8,219 bases of DNA from Alkanindiges sp. (GTDB taxonomy: Bacteria > Pseudomonadota > Gammaproteobacteria > Pseudomonadales > Moraxellaceae), in the NCBI GenBank assembly GCA_030152125.1, contig JASLIR010000264.1:1-8219 (forward strand), in the 5' to 3' direction. The notes beneath the pieces were generated by a model. That model was not told where the DNA came from. It did no database searches and saw nothing but the letters and a program-made list of their open reading frames with translations. Position 1 is the stretch's first letter. Each line of letters opens with the position of its first letter. Made by a program: the position numbers and the translations under genes. Shown here piece after piece: positions 1 to 7,460 of the stretch.

Positions 1-1
1 T

Positions 2-661
2 GCTAAAAAAGCCGAAGATGTGGTGACCTGTGGCACCTGTCATGGTTCCGGTCAGCTACGTATGCAGCAGGGCTTCTTTCAGGTTAACCAGACCTGCCCA
101 ACCTGTCATGGTCGCGGCAAAACCGTGAAAAACCCGTGTAACGTATGTCATGGTTCCGGTGTAAGTGACCGTAAGCGCACCCTGGAAGTCAGCATTCCTG
201 CCGGTGTAGACAATGGTGACCGCGTGCGCTTGTCCGGTGAGGGCGAGGCCGGTGGTGCTGGCGTGCAGGCTGGCGATTTGTACGTGGAAGTGGTGGTGCG
301 CGAGCATACCGTATTCCAGCGTGATGGCGCCGACCTGTATATGGATGTGCCAATCAGCTTTACTGATGCTGCACTGGGTAAGGAAGTAGAGATTCCAACC
401 CTGGATGGCCGTGTTAGCCTGAAAATTCCGGAAGGCACGCAAACCGGCAAGATGTTCCGCCTGCGTGGTAAAGGCGTAAAACCGGTACGCACCAGCATGG
501 TGGGCGATTTATTGTGCCGCGTAGTGGTAGAAACCCCGGTGAACCTGACTGGCCGCCAGAAAGAGTTGCTGCGTGAGTTGCAGGCTTCGCTGGATGGTGA
601 CGAAAAACAGTCACCGCATAAAAAATCCTTCTTTGACCGTTTAGGTGAAATGTTTACCTAA
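2..661 (+). CDS. dnaJ: Chaperone protein DnaJ (Hsp40), C-terminal part; 5' end outside window
   Basis: DnaJ is the cytoplasmic co-chaperone that delivers unfolded substrates to DnaK and stimulates its ATPase. Only the last 219 codons are visible; the reading frame is open to the left edge, so the J domain, the Gly/Phe region and the first zinc motif lie outside. Three of the four CxxCxGxG zinc-finger motifs are present: CGTCHGSG at bases 29-52, CPTCHGRG at 95-118 and CNVCHGSG at 137-160. They are followed by the conserved [20 protein letters not shown] stretch, the first beta-sandwich substrate-binding domain, the [19 protein letters not shown] stretch and the second sandwich domain ending at [13 protein letters not shown]. 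The tail ([11 protein letters not shown]) resembles the E. coli dimerisation end. The GTG at base 20 is an internal Val codon, not a start. The family and the intact C-terminus are certain. Confidence 0.97.
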   Translation, partial: AKKAEDVVTCGTCHGSGQLRMQQGFFQVNQTCPTCHGRGKTVKNPCNVCHGSGVSDRKRTLEVSIPAGVDNGDRVRLSGEGEAGGAGVQAGDLYVEVVVREHTVFQRDGADLYMDVPISFTDAALGKEVEIPTLDGRVSLKIPEGTQTGKMFRLRGKGVKPVRTSMVGDLLCRVVVETPVNLTGRQKELLRELQASLDGDEKQSPHKKSFFDRLGEMFT

Positions 662-670
662 GGGTTATCT

Positions 671-706
671 GTACTGGGGTTGCTATCGGAATAGCAACCC
701 CAGTGT
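671..706 (+). terminator. Rho-independent-type hairpin after dnaJ
   Basis: Bases 673-686 pair perfectly with 691-704 (14 bp, rich in G:C at the base, loop CGGA), and two further G:U pairs are possible at the bottom. The hairpin starts 12 bases after the dnaJ stop and is followed by a U-rich but interrupted stretch (GUUUGAUUAUUU). It should end the dnaJ transcript and isolate dapB. Confidence 0.85.
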
Positions 707-1643
<937 letters not shown>

Positions 1644-1668
1644 ATTAAACCGGAAGGGCGGATTCAAA

Positions 1669-2358
1669 ATGAAAACAATGAAAGCGATAATCGGTGCATC
1701 AGTTCTCAGTTTGAGCGTGTTATGCTCAGCCAGTCTCGTTTGGGCTGGAGAGGATGCCGTGCAACGCCCCGAAAAATTAGTTATCGATAAAAAGAGCATC
1801 AAGGTCTGGACCTTCCGGACCGAAAACAACCCGGCATTTAGTTACCGTGCCACCACCACGGTAGATGCCAGCATCAGCAGTGTTGCTGCACTGATTCTGG
1901 ATACCGGTTACCTGACCAAATGGGTGCCTTACGTAAGTGAAGTAAATGTACTGGACCGGGATGACCGCGCCGGTACTTTTACCATCCGTATGCAAATGGA
2001 TTTTCCTTTCCCATTGCAGGATAGGGATGTGGTGGTAAAGGGTAAAATTACCCAAGCTGCCGATGGGGTTGTAACCATTAAAAACCAGATTGGGACAGAC
2101 CCGCGTGCCCCGGTACGGCCTAAAATTGTACGCATTAGCCGTTACGAAGGCGAATGGGTGCTTAAACCACTGGCGGCAAATAAAGTAGAGGTGATGACTA
2201 CCGGATATGCAGACCCCGCCGGTAGCGTGCCTTTAAGCGTGGCCAATATGTTTGTAGAGCAGCAACCCTATGAAATGCTGCTGAAAATGAAGGATCAGGT
2301 AAAGCGTTACCAGAACGTGACCACACCGCTGGTGGTTGATCCTTTTACAAAAAAATAA
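1669..2358 (+). CDS. Secreted START-domain (SRPBCC superfamily) protein
   Basis: This 229-residue protein begins with a Sec-type signal peptide: Lys at 2 and 5, a hydrophobic core at 7-24, and a likely cleavage after A26 (LVWA|GED). The rest looks like a single START-type helix-grip domain, roughly residues 40-215. It has the Trp-Val-Pro segment after the first helix (KWVPYVSEV, 84-92), the DFPFPLQDRDVVV strand (111-123), and a long C-terminal helix introduced by DPAGSVPLSVANMF (182-195). START domains have a hydrophobic cavity that binds lipids or other apolar ligands; the ligand here is unknown. The predicted location is the periplasm. The ATG at 1669 has GGAAGGGCGG at 1652-1661 as ribosome binding site; a second ATG at 1678 is possible but would shorten the charged n-region. 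It lies 25 bases after dapB, consistent with one transcript. Confidence 0.85.
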   Translation: MKTMKAIIGASVLSLSVLCSASLVWAGEDAVQRPEKLVIDKKSIKVWTFRTENNPAFSYRATTTVDASISSVAALILDTGYLTKWVPYVSEVNVLDRDDRAGTFTIRMQMDFPFPLQDRDVVVKGKITQAADGVVTIKNQIGTDPRAPVRPKIVRISRYEGEWVLKPLAANKVEVMTTGYADPAGSVPLSVANMFVEQQPYEMLLKMKDQVKRYQNVTTPLVVDPFTKK

Positions 2359-2378
2359 TCACGTTTATTGCGGTAGGT

Positions 2379-2442
2379 TCTCTCAGGTCATCGCGTGTTC
2401 ATGCATTATTGTTATGATGCAGGCATGCCTGACCGCGAGAGA
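2379..2442 (+). promoter_or_regulatory. Inverted repeat that can sequester the protease ribosome binding site
   Basis: TCTCTC (2379-2384) can pair with GAGAGA (2437-2442), and GGTCA (2386-2390) with TGACC (2430-2434), separated only by a one-base and a two-base bulge. An inner stem TGCAT (2402-2406)/ATGCA (2417-2421) adds to it. GAGAGA is the only Shine-Dalgarno-like element before the TTG start at 2449, so folding would hide it. The effect on translation is inferred, not seen. Confidence 0.45.
2410..2418 (+). promoter_or_regulatory. Extended -10 promoter candidate for the S1 protease
   Basis: TGTTATGAT matches the extended -10 form TGnTATAAT with one mismatch in the hexamer. No convincing -35 hexamer lies 16-18 bases upstream, which is typical of extended -10 promoters. 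A transcript would start near 2425 and carry a leader of about 24 bases. That leader would lack the upstream half of the inverted repeat covering the ribosome binding site. Confidence 0.4.
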
Positions 2443-2448
2443 TAGACC

Positions 2449-3525
2449 TTGAGTTTCCTGCCACGTTTTTTTGCCCTTAGCCTGTTTAGCCTGACAGGAC
2501 TAATTAGTGTTAGTGCCCATGCTGCTGATCAGGCAGATGCGGTCATTGCCCAGCCTAAAATTATTAATGGTGAACCCGCGTTACCTACCCAGGTGCCATG
2601 GCAACTGGCCTTGTTGCAGGTGAGTACTGATGGCTCCCTGTATTACAGTTGTGGCGCCACGCTGATTGATAAAAAGTGGGCGCTAACCGCAGCCCATTGT
2701 GTGGACAGTATTGATGCAGACCGGCATTTTGAAGTACTAGCAGGGACGTATAACCTCATTCAACGTAACCGGGCACAACAGATCAAGGTCAAGCAGGTGA
2801 TTATGCACCCGCAATATCAGGCCGGGGTTAATCTGGATCAGGATATTGCCCTGCTGGAGTTAAAACAGGCAGTGGATTTATCCGCCTGTGGTGCGCGCTG
2901 TCAGGTGCTGCCGTGGATGAGCAGCGATAAAGAACCGCTTTATGCGGCGGCTGGCTTTCCCGTTCAGGTGGCTGGCTGGGGGCAGATGATTAATATTGAC
3001 TGTGAAAAAGACCCAGCCAAGTGTCAGCAATTGCGTGATGACAGCGTGGATGGTGCGCCATTGCAGCCAGCAATTTTGCAGGTTGGCCAGATGCAGGTGA
3101 CCAGTTGCCCCAGTATTTCCTACGAAATGGCTGGCCGTAGCTGGCCGATAACCACAAATATGCTGTGCGCCAGGGGTAAAAGTACCACAAAGCCGGCGGA
3201 TACCTGTGTGGGCGATAGTGGGTCAGGCCTTGTAGCCAATGTGGCCGCAGCACAGCCGTTACTGGCAGGCATTACCAGCTGGGGGCAGGGTGCCGATTGT
3301 GGTGATCCGGCGCACCCCGGCGTGTATACCCGAGTGGCGCAATATGATGACTGGCTACTTAGTTATGTTGACCCGGCTGCTTATAAAAAGCGGGTTGCCG
3401 AACGGGAGGCAGAAGCCAAGGCCCAACAGGGCAGTGGTGGAGGCGGCGGTGGCAGTGTGTCGTTGCTGATGCTGGCCGGGCTGGGTGGTTTGGTTGCATA
3501 TAGGCGCAGGCTGCTTCAAAGCTGA
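2449..3525 (+). CDS. Secreted trypsin-like serine protease (S1 family) with GlyGly-CTERM-type tail
   Basis: This 358-residue protein has a signal peptide (cleavage likely after A25, SAHA|AD), a short propeptide and an activation site K37|IINGE that matches trypsinogen-type processing. The catalytic triad is visible: H83 in LTAAHC, D132 in DQDIALLEL and S257 in GDSG (255-258). D251, six residues before the Ser, and G291 match trypsin positions 189 and 226, so cleavage after Arg/Lys is expected. Cysteine pairs C68-C84, C220-C240 and C253-C284 match trypsin disulfides. After a charged helix (about 313-325) come six glycines (330-335), a hydrophobic segment (337-350) and RRR (352-354). This is the architecture of GlyGly-CTERM proteins, which in Vibrio are type II secreted and processed by rhombosortase. 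The TTG start is the first start codon after an in-frame stop at 2443 and gives a good signal peptide. Confidence 0.95.
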   Translation: MSFLPRFFALSLFSLTGLISVSAHAADQADAVIAQPKIINGEPALPTQVPWQLALLQVSTDGSLYYSCGATLIDKKWALTAAHCVDSIDADRHFEVLAGTYNLIQRNRAQQIKVKQVIMHPQYQAGVNLDQDIALLELKQAVDLSACGARCQVLPWMSSDKEPLYAAAGFPVQVAGWGQMINIDCEKDPAKCQQLRDDSVDGAPLQPAILQVGQMQVTSCPSISYEMAGRSWPITTNMLCARGKSTTKPADTCVGDSGSGLVANVAAAQPLLAGITSWGQGADCGDPAHPGVYTRVAQYDDWLLSYVDPAAYKKRVAEREAEAKAQQGSGGGGGGSVSLLMLAGLGGLVAYRRRLLQS

Positions 3526-3547
3526 TGGCTGAATATATAAGCGGAAT

Positions 3548-3577
3548 AAAAAATAGCGGCCTGGCCGCTATTTTTTT
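3548..3577. terminator. Bidirectional terminator between protease and alcohol dehydrogenase genes
   Basis: ATAGCGGC (3553-3560) and GCCGCTAT (3564-3571) form a perfect stem with a three-base loop, flanked by an A-run (3548-3552) and a T-run (3572-3577). It therefore works as a U-tract terminator on both strands, serving the two convergent genes that end at 3525 and 3594. Confidence 0.93.
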
Positions 3578-3593
3578 GTGGATGATTTTCTGC

Positions 3594-4613
3594 TTAGAAG
3601 TCAGCCTTTAACACCACACGGTAACGCGCTTTGCCGTCGCGCAGGTGTTGCAGCGCTTCATTAATCTGGGACATGGGGAACACCTCTACGGTAGGTGCAA
3701 CCTTGGTGCGGGCAGCAAAATTCAGCATTTTGCGCAGTGCCAAAGGTGAGCCGGTCGGTGAGCCAGTAACTGCCTTGGCACCGCCAATTAAGGTAAAGGC
3801 GGGTACTTGCAGGGGTTCCAGCACTGCCCCAACGACATGGAACTTGCCTTCCGGTGCTAAAGCAGCGTAATAGGGAATCCAGTCCAGGCTGACGTTGACG
3901 GTATTAATAATCAGGTCAAACTGGCCGCGCAGGGCTTTTAGCTGGGCTTTATCACGGCTGGACACCACATGCGTGGCGCCCATAGCCAGAATTTCGGCAG
4001 TTTTATCCGGGTTGGAGCTAAACGCGGTGACTTCACAGCCCCAGGCTTTTAAAAATTTGATGGCCATGTGCCCCAACCCGCCAATACCAATCACGCCCAC
4101 TTTATGCGTGGCCTGAATCTGGTGCCGCAACAAGGGATCAAATACGGTAATGCCACCACACAGCAAGGGACCGGCAATGCTGGGGTCTAAATCCTCCGGT
4201 ACCGGAATGGCCCATTGCCAGCTGGCGCGTACCTTGTCGGCAAAGCCACCGGCATGCCCGACGATGGTTGCAGTTGCCCCGTTATGACACAGCACCTGTT
4301 TGCCGCCAATACAGGCATCGCAATACTGGCAGCTGTCGGCTGTCCAGCCAATGCCCACACGCTGCCCCAGCTTAAGGCCTCTGGCTTCACTACCCAGCGC
4401 AGTAATAATGCCTACCACTTCATGCCCGGCAACCACCGGGTATTGCGCGCTGCCCCATTCGTTATCAATCACTGATAAATCGGAATGGCATACACCGCAG
4501 TATTCCACTTTCACCTCTACTTCATGCGTCTTTAGCTCCCCAGCATCGTATTCATAAGGTTGCAGTGGCTGGTGTGGTGCATGGGCGGCGTAAGCCTGAA
4601 AAATATGACTCAT
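3594..4613 (-). CDS. Zinc-dependent NADP-type alcohol dehydrogenase (cinnamyl-alcohol-dehydrogenase/YahK-like)
   Basis: This 339-residue medium-chain dehydrogenase/reductase should interconvert an alcohol and its aldehyde in the cytoplasm. Catalytic zinc ligands are C39 (CGVCHSD), H64 (AGHE) and C152. The structural zinc lobe has C95, C98, C101 and C109. The nucleotide-binding motif GIGGLG is at 176-181, and the segment ending the second strand is FSSNPDK (198-204) with no Asp or Glu, which in this subfamily points to NADP(H) rather than NAD(H). Length and motifs fit the broad-specificity aldehyde reductase branch typified by E. coli YahK and yeast ADH6. The start ATG (4611-4613) is preceded on the minus strand by GAGGA about nine bases upstream. 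The gene is divergent from the LOG-family gene and convergent with the protease. The physiological substrate cannot be read from the sequence. Confidence 0.94.
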   Translation of the reverse strand: MSHIFQAYAAHAPHQPLQPYEYDAGELKTHEVEVKVEYCGVCHSDLSVIDNEWGSAQYPVVAGHEVVGIITALGSEARGLKLGQRVGIGWTADSCQYCDACIGGKQVLCHNGATATIVGHAGGFADKVRASWQWAIPVPEDLDPSIAGPLLCGGITVFDPLLRHQIQATHKVGVIGIGGLGHMAIKFLKAWGCEVTAFSSNPDKTAEILAMGATHVVSSRDKAQLKALRGQFDLIINTVNVSLDWIPYYAALAPEGKFHVVGAVLEPLQVPAFTLIGGAKAVTGSPTGSPLALRKMLNFAARTKVAPTVEVFPMSQINEALQHLRDGKARYRVVLKADF

Positions 4614-4654
4614 AGGGCTGTTTCCTCAGCGTGTATTTATATGATGATACAAAG

Positions 4655-4684
4655 ATTGTAGGCATTGACGCCAATCTGTCATAA
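4655..4684 (-). promoter_or_regulatory. Promoter candidate for the alcohol dehydrogenase gene
   Basis: On the minus strand TTATGA (4684-4679), an 18-base spacer and TACAAT (4660-4655) form a plausible sigma-70 promoter, with a start near 4648 and a leader of about 35 bases. The -10 is good; the -35 is mediocre. Confidence 0.28.
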
Positions 4685-4694
4685 GGGCTATGCA
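4665..4694 (+). promoter_or_regulatory. Promoter candidate for the LOG-family gene
   Basis: TTGACG (4665-4670), an 18-base spacer and TATGCA (4689-4694) resemble a sigma-70 promoter. It overlaps the opposing alcohol dehydrogenase promoter candidate, so the two could interfere or share a regulator. Confidence 0.35.
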
Positions 4695-4766
4695 TAGTAG
4701 CGGTGGGATAAGAATAGATGTAATTGCTCAATCAGGCCAGCAGAAGCAATGATGAGGATTGATACA

Positions 4767-5339
4767 ATGTGTAAAACAGAGATGGTTACGATTTACAGCC
4801 GTGGAAAAAATGATCCTTCCCTGTTGTGTAGCGCCGCTATTGAAGGCTTGGGTTTTGAGCTGGCCAGTGCCGGCTTGGGGCTTATTTATAGCGGTTGTGC
4901 CAATGGGCTGACTGCTGCCGTAGCGCAGGCGGTACTGCAAAACCATGGGCAGGTGATGGCAGTGACCACTTCCAGTGCCAGCCATGTGATTGATGACGGC
5001 ATGCTGTGCTCGGAGCAACTGGCCGTGGACAGCATGTTGCAAGGCGATGATGAAGTGGCCAGCCGTGCCATGGCCATGGTGGTGATGCCGGGCAGTTGCG
5101 GCACGGTGGAAGAGTTGCTTGAGCTGACGAAATGGGCTGTAAGTAGTCATCAGGACAAGCTGGTGATTGTATTTAACCTGGGTGCCAGTTATAGCGTGAC
5201 CATGGCCAAACTGGTACGTCGCGGCTGGGAAGGCGGCATCAGCAAACAGGTGCTGTCCAAAATCAAGGTGGTCAATTCGGTACGTGAAATGATGAGCCTG
5301 CTGAACAGCACCCGCCGTTATGTGGCTGATGTGTGCTGA
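4767..5339 (+). CDS. Divergent LOG-family (Rossmann-like, 'lysine decarboxylase family') protein
   Basis: The product is 190 residues from the ATG at 4767. I prefer that start over the ATG at 4749 because GAGGA at 4754-4758 sits eight bases before it, whereas 4749 has only a poor site. LOG proteins are Rossmann-like enzymes, several of which hydrolyse nucleoside 5'-monophosphates to base and ribose phosphate. The visible signature is the first strand VTIYSRG, a glycine loop IYSGCANGLTAAV in place of the usual GGGxxGLMG, and MPGSCGTVEELLE in place of PGGxGTxEE. Numbering from 4749, the latter covers residues 113-125. The usual MHERK stretch about 18 residues before the PGG motif is replaced by M-L-Q-G-D (96-100), removing the arginine regarded as catalytic. 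The fold assignment is fairly safe; the enzymatic activity is doubtful. No neighbour suggests a pathway. Confidence 0.8.
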   Translation: MCKTEMVTIYSRGKNDPSLLCSAAIEGLGFELASAGLGLIYSGCANGLTAAVAQAVLQNHGQVMAVTTSSASHVIDDGMLCSEQLAVDSMLQGDDEVASRAMAMVVMPGSCGTVEELLELTKWAVSSHQDKLVIVFNLGASYSVTMAKLVRRGWEGGISKQVLSKIKVVNSVREMMSLLNSTRRYVADVC

Positions 5340-5384
5340 GGCCCCTAAATAAAGACATTCTAAGTAAAAACGTTCCAAGATAAG

Positions 5385-5891
5385 TTAGGGTACGGCAAGC
5401 TCACTAAACAGACGGTTGGCCAGGGCATTTAAGTGGTTTTTTACCCGTTGTTTATCAGCAGTATTCTGAATACCGGTTATAGTGCTATCAGCTGCCCCGG
5501 CCTGTTCCTGTGCAGCAGCTAACCAGTAGATATTACTAAAATTAATGGCGGCACGCTGAGGCAGTATTTTAATACGCAGTGTCGTACTGATGGTCCGGTC
5601 AGCTTGTGACTGGCAAGCAGGGGTCTCGCTACACGGTATAGTGATGTGCACGTGCGCACGAATTTCCCCCGTTGGCTGATTGATGGCCTGTACAGGCTGC
5701 ACCGTATCCGGAAAGTTTTTGAGCAGCCACAGTTGTGCCGTTCTTAAGGCCATATCCGGTGGCTGGGCTATGGCTGAACCGGCATTTACAGACTGTAAAG
5801 GGTCAGCTTGTTTTATGTGCTGAGCCTGACAGCCACCTAGCACTGTAATAATAAATAGGGCAGAAATAACCCGATGCATGTGATGCCTCAT
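5385..5891 (-). CDS. Small lipoprotein of unknown function
   Basis: This 168-residue product has a lipoprotein signal peptide: basic/His start, hydrophobic core at 8-18, and lipobox L18-G19-G20-C21 with lipidation predicted at C21. The residue after C21 is Gln, not Asp, so outer-membrane sorting is the default expectation. The mature part has no catalytic motif that I recognise. Residues 45-125 look like a mixed alpha/beta domain (a helix ending in LLKNFPDTV, then strands around GEIRAHVHITIPC and STTLRIKILPQRAAINFSNIYW), loosely reminiscent of small TBP-like lipoprotein domains; that is a guess. C83 and C88 could form a disulfide. Its start overlaps the tag stop in an ATGA, so translation is probably coupled. 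It is the last gene of the minus-strand cluster. ATG codons at residues 1 and 5 are both possible starts. Confidence 0.75.
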   Translation of the reverse strand: MRHHMHRVISALFIITVLGGCQAQHIKQADPLQSVNAGSAIAQPPDMALRTAQLWLLKNFPDTVQPVQAINQPTGEIRAHVHITIPCSETPACQSQADRTISTTLRIKILPQRAAINFSNIYWLAAAQEQAGAADSTITGIQNTADKQRVKNHLNALANRLFSELAVP

Positions 5892-6457
5892 GCTGTTGTT
5901 TTATAAAAAGTACAACTCACCTGATGGTCATTGACCATACCAGTGGCCTGCATAAAGGCGTAGCAGGTGGTTTCGCCCACAAAGCGGAATCTGACTTTTT
6001 TTAAGGCTTTGGACATGGCCTGGCTTACAACAGTTTTGGCCGGGCCTTGCGTGTAGTGTTGCAATTGATTGATTTGTGGTTTACCGCCAATAAATGACCA
6101 CAGCCACTCCACCATATTGATGCCGCTGGCCTCGCAGGCCAGCCAGGCTCTGGCATTGTCACGGATGGCACTCAGTTTACCGATATGCCGGATCAGCCCG
6201 GCATCCTGTACCAGCTCCTGTAGCTGCTCATCGGTGATGGTTGCTACCAGTTCCGGCTTAAAATTAAAAAAGCGCTGGCGATAATGGTCGCGTTTTTTCA
6301 GCACGGTAATCCATGACAAACCCGCCTGCTGGCCTTCCAGGCAGAGCATTTCAAACAGGGCATCACGCTGGTATTGCGGAATCCCCCATTCCTGATCGTG
6401 ATAATGCTGATACAGCGGGTCTTCCCCACACCAGCCACAGCGCTGTATTGCTTGCAT
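5888..6457 (-). CDS. tag: DNA-3-methyladenine glycosylase I (Tag)
   Basis: Tag removes 3-methyladenine from alkylated DNA, the first step of base excision repair. The 189-residue sequence follows E. coli Tag closely throughout: RCGWC at 6-10, YHDQEWG at 19-25, CLEGQQAGLSWITVLKKR at 39-56, GLIRHIGK at 87-94 and FVGETTCYAFMQA at 159-171, then NDH and C182. Zinc-binding residues expected from the E. coli protein are present (C7, H20, H178, C182), as are E41 and W49, which line the base pocket. The ATG at 6457 has AGG about six bases upstream on the minus strand. The gene lies 31 bases after the 90-residue gene and overlaps the downstream lipoprotein gene by four bases. Expression here looks housekeeping, as part of an operon with a cell-wall hydrolase; I see no Ada box. 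Confidence 0.97.
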   Translation of the reverse strand: MQAIQRCGWCGEDPLYQHYHDQEWGIPQYQRDALFEMLCLEGQQAGLSWITVLKKRDHYRQRFFNFKPELVATITDEQLQELVQDAGLIRHIGKLSAIRDNARAWLACEASGINMVEWLWSFIGGKPQINQLQHYTQGPAKTVVSQAMSKALKKVRFRFVGETTCYAFMQATGMVNDHQVSCTFYKTTA

Positions 6458-6488
6458 CGCGTACCTGCCTTCCTGAGTTTATTGACGA

Positions 6489-6761
6489 TCAGCTTTGAAT
6501 GGCAAAATTCAGCCATTGATCCTGTTTGATATCCCAGTAATACAGCTGTTGCAGGTCCAGCTGGTCAAACTCAATCCACGGTTCGGCACTGCTTTTACTG
6601 TCGGAATAGCCAGAGCTGATTTGCAGGCTGTGCTCGGTAATTTCCATCACCCAGCCCTGAATAAGCTGGCCGTTTTTAAGCTGTACCCGCTGTTGGTTAC
6701 CGGATTCGGCAAACTGCACCAGCTGTTCGGCCAGTGCATCGTTTGGGGTGTTGTCTGTCAT
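6489..6761 (-). CDS. Small conserved-looking protein, possible Sm-like/SH3-like fold, function unknown
   Basis: This 90-residue acidic protein has no signal peptide or membrane segment, so it is probably cytoplasmic. Residues 8-22 look helical (ALAEQLVQFAESGNQ). Residues 25-72 have the rhythm of a small beta barrel: VQLKNGQLIQGWVMEIT, LQISSG, then WIEFDQLDL. An N-terminal helix followed by 'xLxNGxxIxGxVxxI' resembles Sm/Lsm or SH3-like barrels such as Hfq or the Rho-binding antiterminator, but this is pattern resemblance only. The aromatic C-terminus (YYWDIKQDQW, 74-83) is unusual. It starts three bases after the stop of the M23 gene, with GGA about nine bases before its ATG, and precedes tag by 31 bases. 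This spacing and good frame use make it a real gene; its function is unassigned. Confidence 0.72.
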   Translation of the reverse strand: MTDNTPNDALAEQLVQFAESGNQQRVQLKNGQLIQGWVMEITEHSLQISSGYSDSKSSAEPWIEFDQLDLQQLYYWDIKQDQWLNFAIQS

Positions 6762-6764
6762 GCC

Positions 6765-7400
6765 TTAATTTCCAATAAGGTAAGGAAAGGGATTTACCGC
6801 CCCTTTGCCTTTACCGGATAAATAGATGCCATAGTGTAAATGAGGTGAGCCACCGCGTGCATTGCCCGTATTGCCCACATAGCCAATTACATCGCCTTTA
6901 TCAACCTTGTCGCCTACGTCCAGCCCACTTTTATGCTTGTTTAAATGTGCATAATAATGATAGCTGCCTGCCGGTCCGGCAATCCATACCACTTTGCCAC
7001 CCAGTGCATTATCGCGGGTATCCACCACCACGCCATCTGTGGCACTAAGTACCTTGGTGTTTTTGGCAGCCATGATGTCAATACCTTCATGGCGGCGACC
7101 ACTGCTGCGTGCAGCGCCCCAGGTGTCGCTTAACTGGCTGACCCGAACACCTTTTACCGGGATTGGCAGTGTGTTATCCAGTGGCAACTGGGCCAGGCGG
7201 CGTATTTCTACCTGTGCCGAGGAAGGCAGTGGTTGCCGTTTTGGTGCGGTGGCACAGCCAGCAATCAGCAGCAGGCAGCTTAGGCTAAATAACTGTACGC
7301 TGCGCCAAAAAATCTGTGGTGATGGTGCCAAGGCAGGCCGATAAGCAAGCATTAAGTCCTTCATGCGGGGGTATGGTCTAACAGCAAATCCAGCCCGCAT
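6765..7400 (-). CDS. Lipoprotein M23-family metallopeptidase (LytM/NlpD-like, no LysM)
   Basis: This is a peptidoglycan hydrolase-type lipoprotein of 211 residues from the outermost ATG. The lipobox LIAGC ends at C49, followed by a linker and the M23 domain at about 90-205. Zinc ligands are intact: H104 and D108 in RHEGID, and H189 in HLH (187-189). H152 in YYAHL matches the second conserved active-site His. The site is therefore complete, unlike degenerate activator-type NlpD/EnvC proteins, and endopeptidase activity on crosslinks is plausible. There is no LysM repeat, so it is shorter than NlpD. The start is uncertain: the ATG at 7400 has CAGG five bases upstream but gives a 48-residue leader. 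ATGs at 7364 or 7352 would give more normal lipoprotein signals of 36 or 32 residues. It is the first gene of the four-gene cluster. Confidence 0.92.
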   Translation of the reverse strand: MRAGFAVRPYPRMKDLMLAYRPALAPSPQIFWRSVQLFSLSCLLLIAGCATAPKRQPLPSSAQVEIRRLAQLPLDNTLPIPVKGVRVSQLSDTWGAARSSGRRHEGIDIMAAKNTKVLSATDGVVVDTRDNALGGKVVWIAGPAGSYHYYAHLNKHKSGLDVGDKVDKGDVIGYVGNTGNARGGSPHLHYGIYLSGKGKGAVNPFPYLIGN

Positions 7401-7418
7401 GATAGCCTGTGCAAGCTG

Positions 7419-7460
7419 TTAAACCGCCAGCAAAAAATGTTTCGCCTTGTAAACAGCCAT
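7419..7460 (-). CDS. Candidate 13-residue upstream peptide with very strong ribosome binding site
   Basis: The minus-strand ATG at 7460-7458 opens a frame encoding MAVYKAKHFLLAV and stopping at TAA (7421-7419). It lies 18 bases before, and in the same frame as, the outermost ATG of the M23 gene. Upstream, TAAGGGGGTGGT (7478-7467) can pair without interruption with the 3' end of 16S rRNA if two G:U pairs are allowed, far better than any other site in the window. The core-to-ATG distance is about ten bases, slightly long; a TTG at 7466-7464 in the same frame is closer. It could be a leader peptide coupling translation into the lipoprotein gene. No residue is repeated as in amino-acid attenuators. 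Confidence 0.3.
   Translation of the reverse strand: MAVYKAKHFLLAV

Noticed and set aside
20..22. GTG at base 20 as the start of a short protein
   Set aside because: The frame is open upstream to the window edge and the missing N-terminal part is exactly what full-length DnaJ needs, so this is an internal Val codon of a gene cut by the window.
4728..5378. A 216-codon minus-strand frame opposite the LOG-family gene
   Set aside because: It is longer than the gene it opposes, but its product is His/Gln/Thr-rich and low in normal domain character, with no recognisable motif. The plus-strand frame has clear LOG-family signatures and a good ribosome binding site, so the antisense frame is a codon-bias shadow.
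6495..6821. A 108-codon plus-strand frame opposite the 90-residue gene
   Set aside because: It lies antisense to a gene that fits tightly between its operon neighbours, and its product shows no coherent features.
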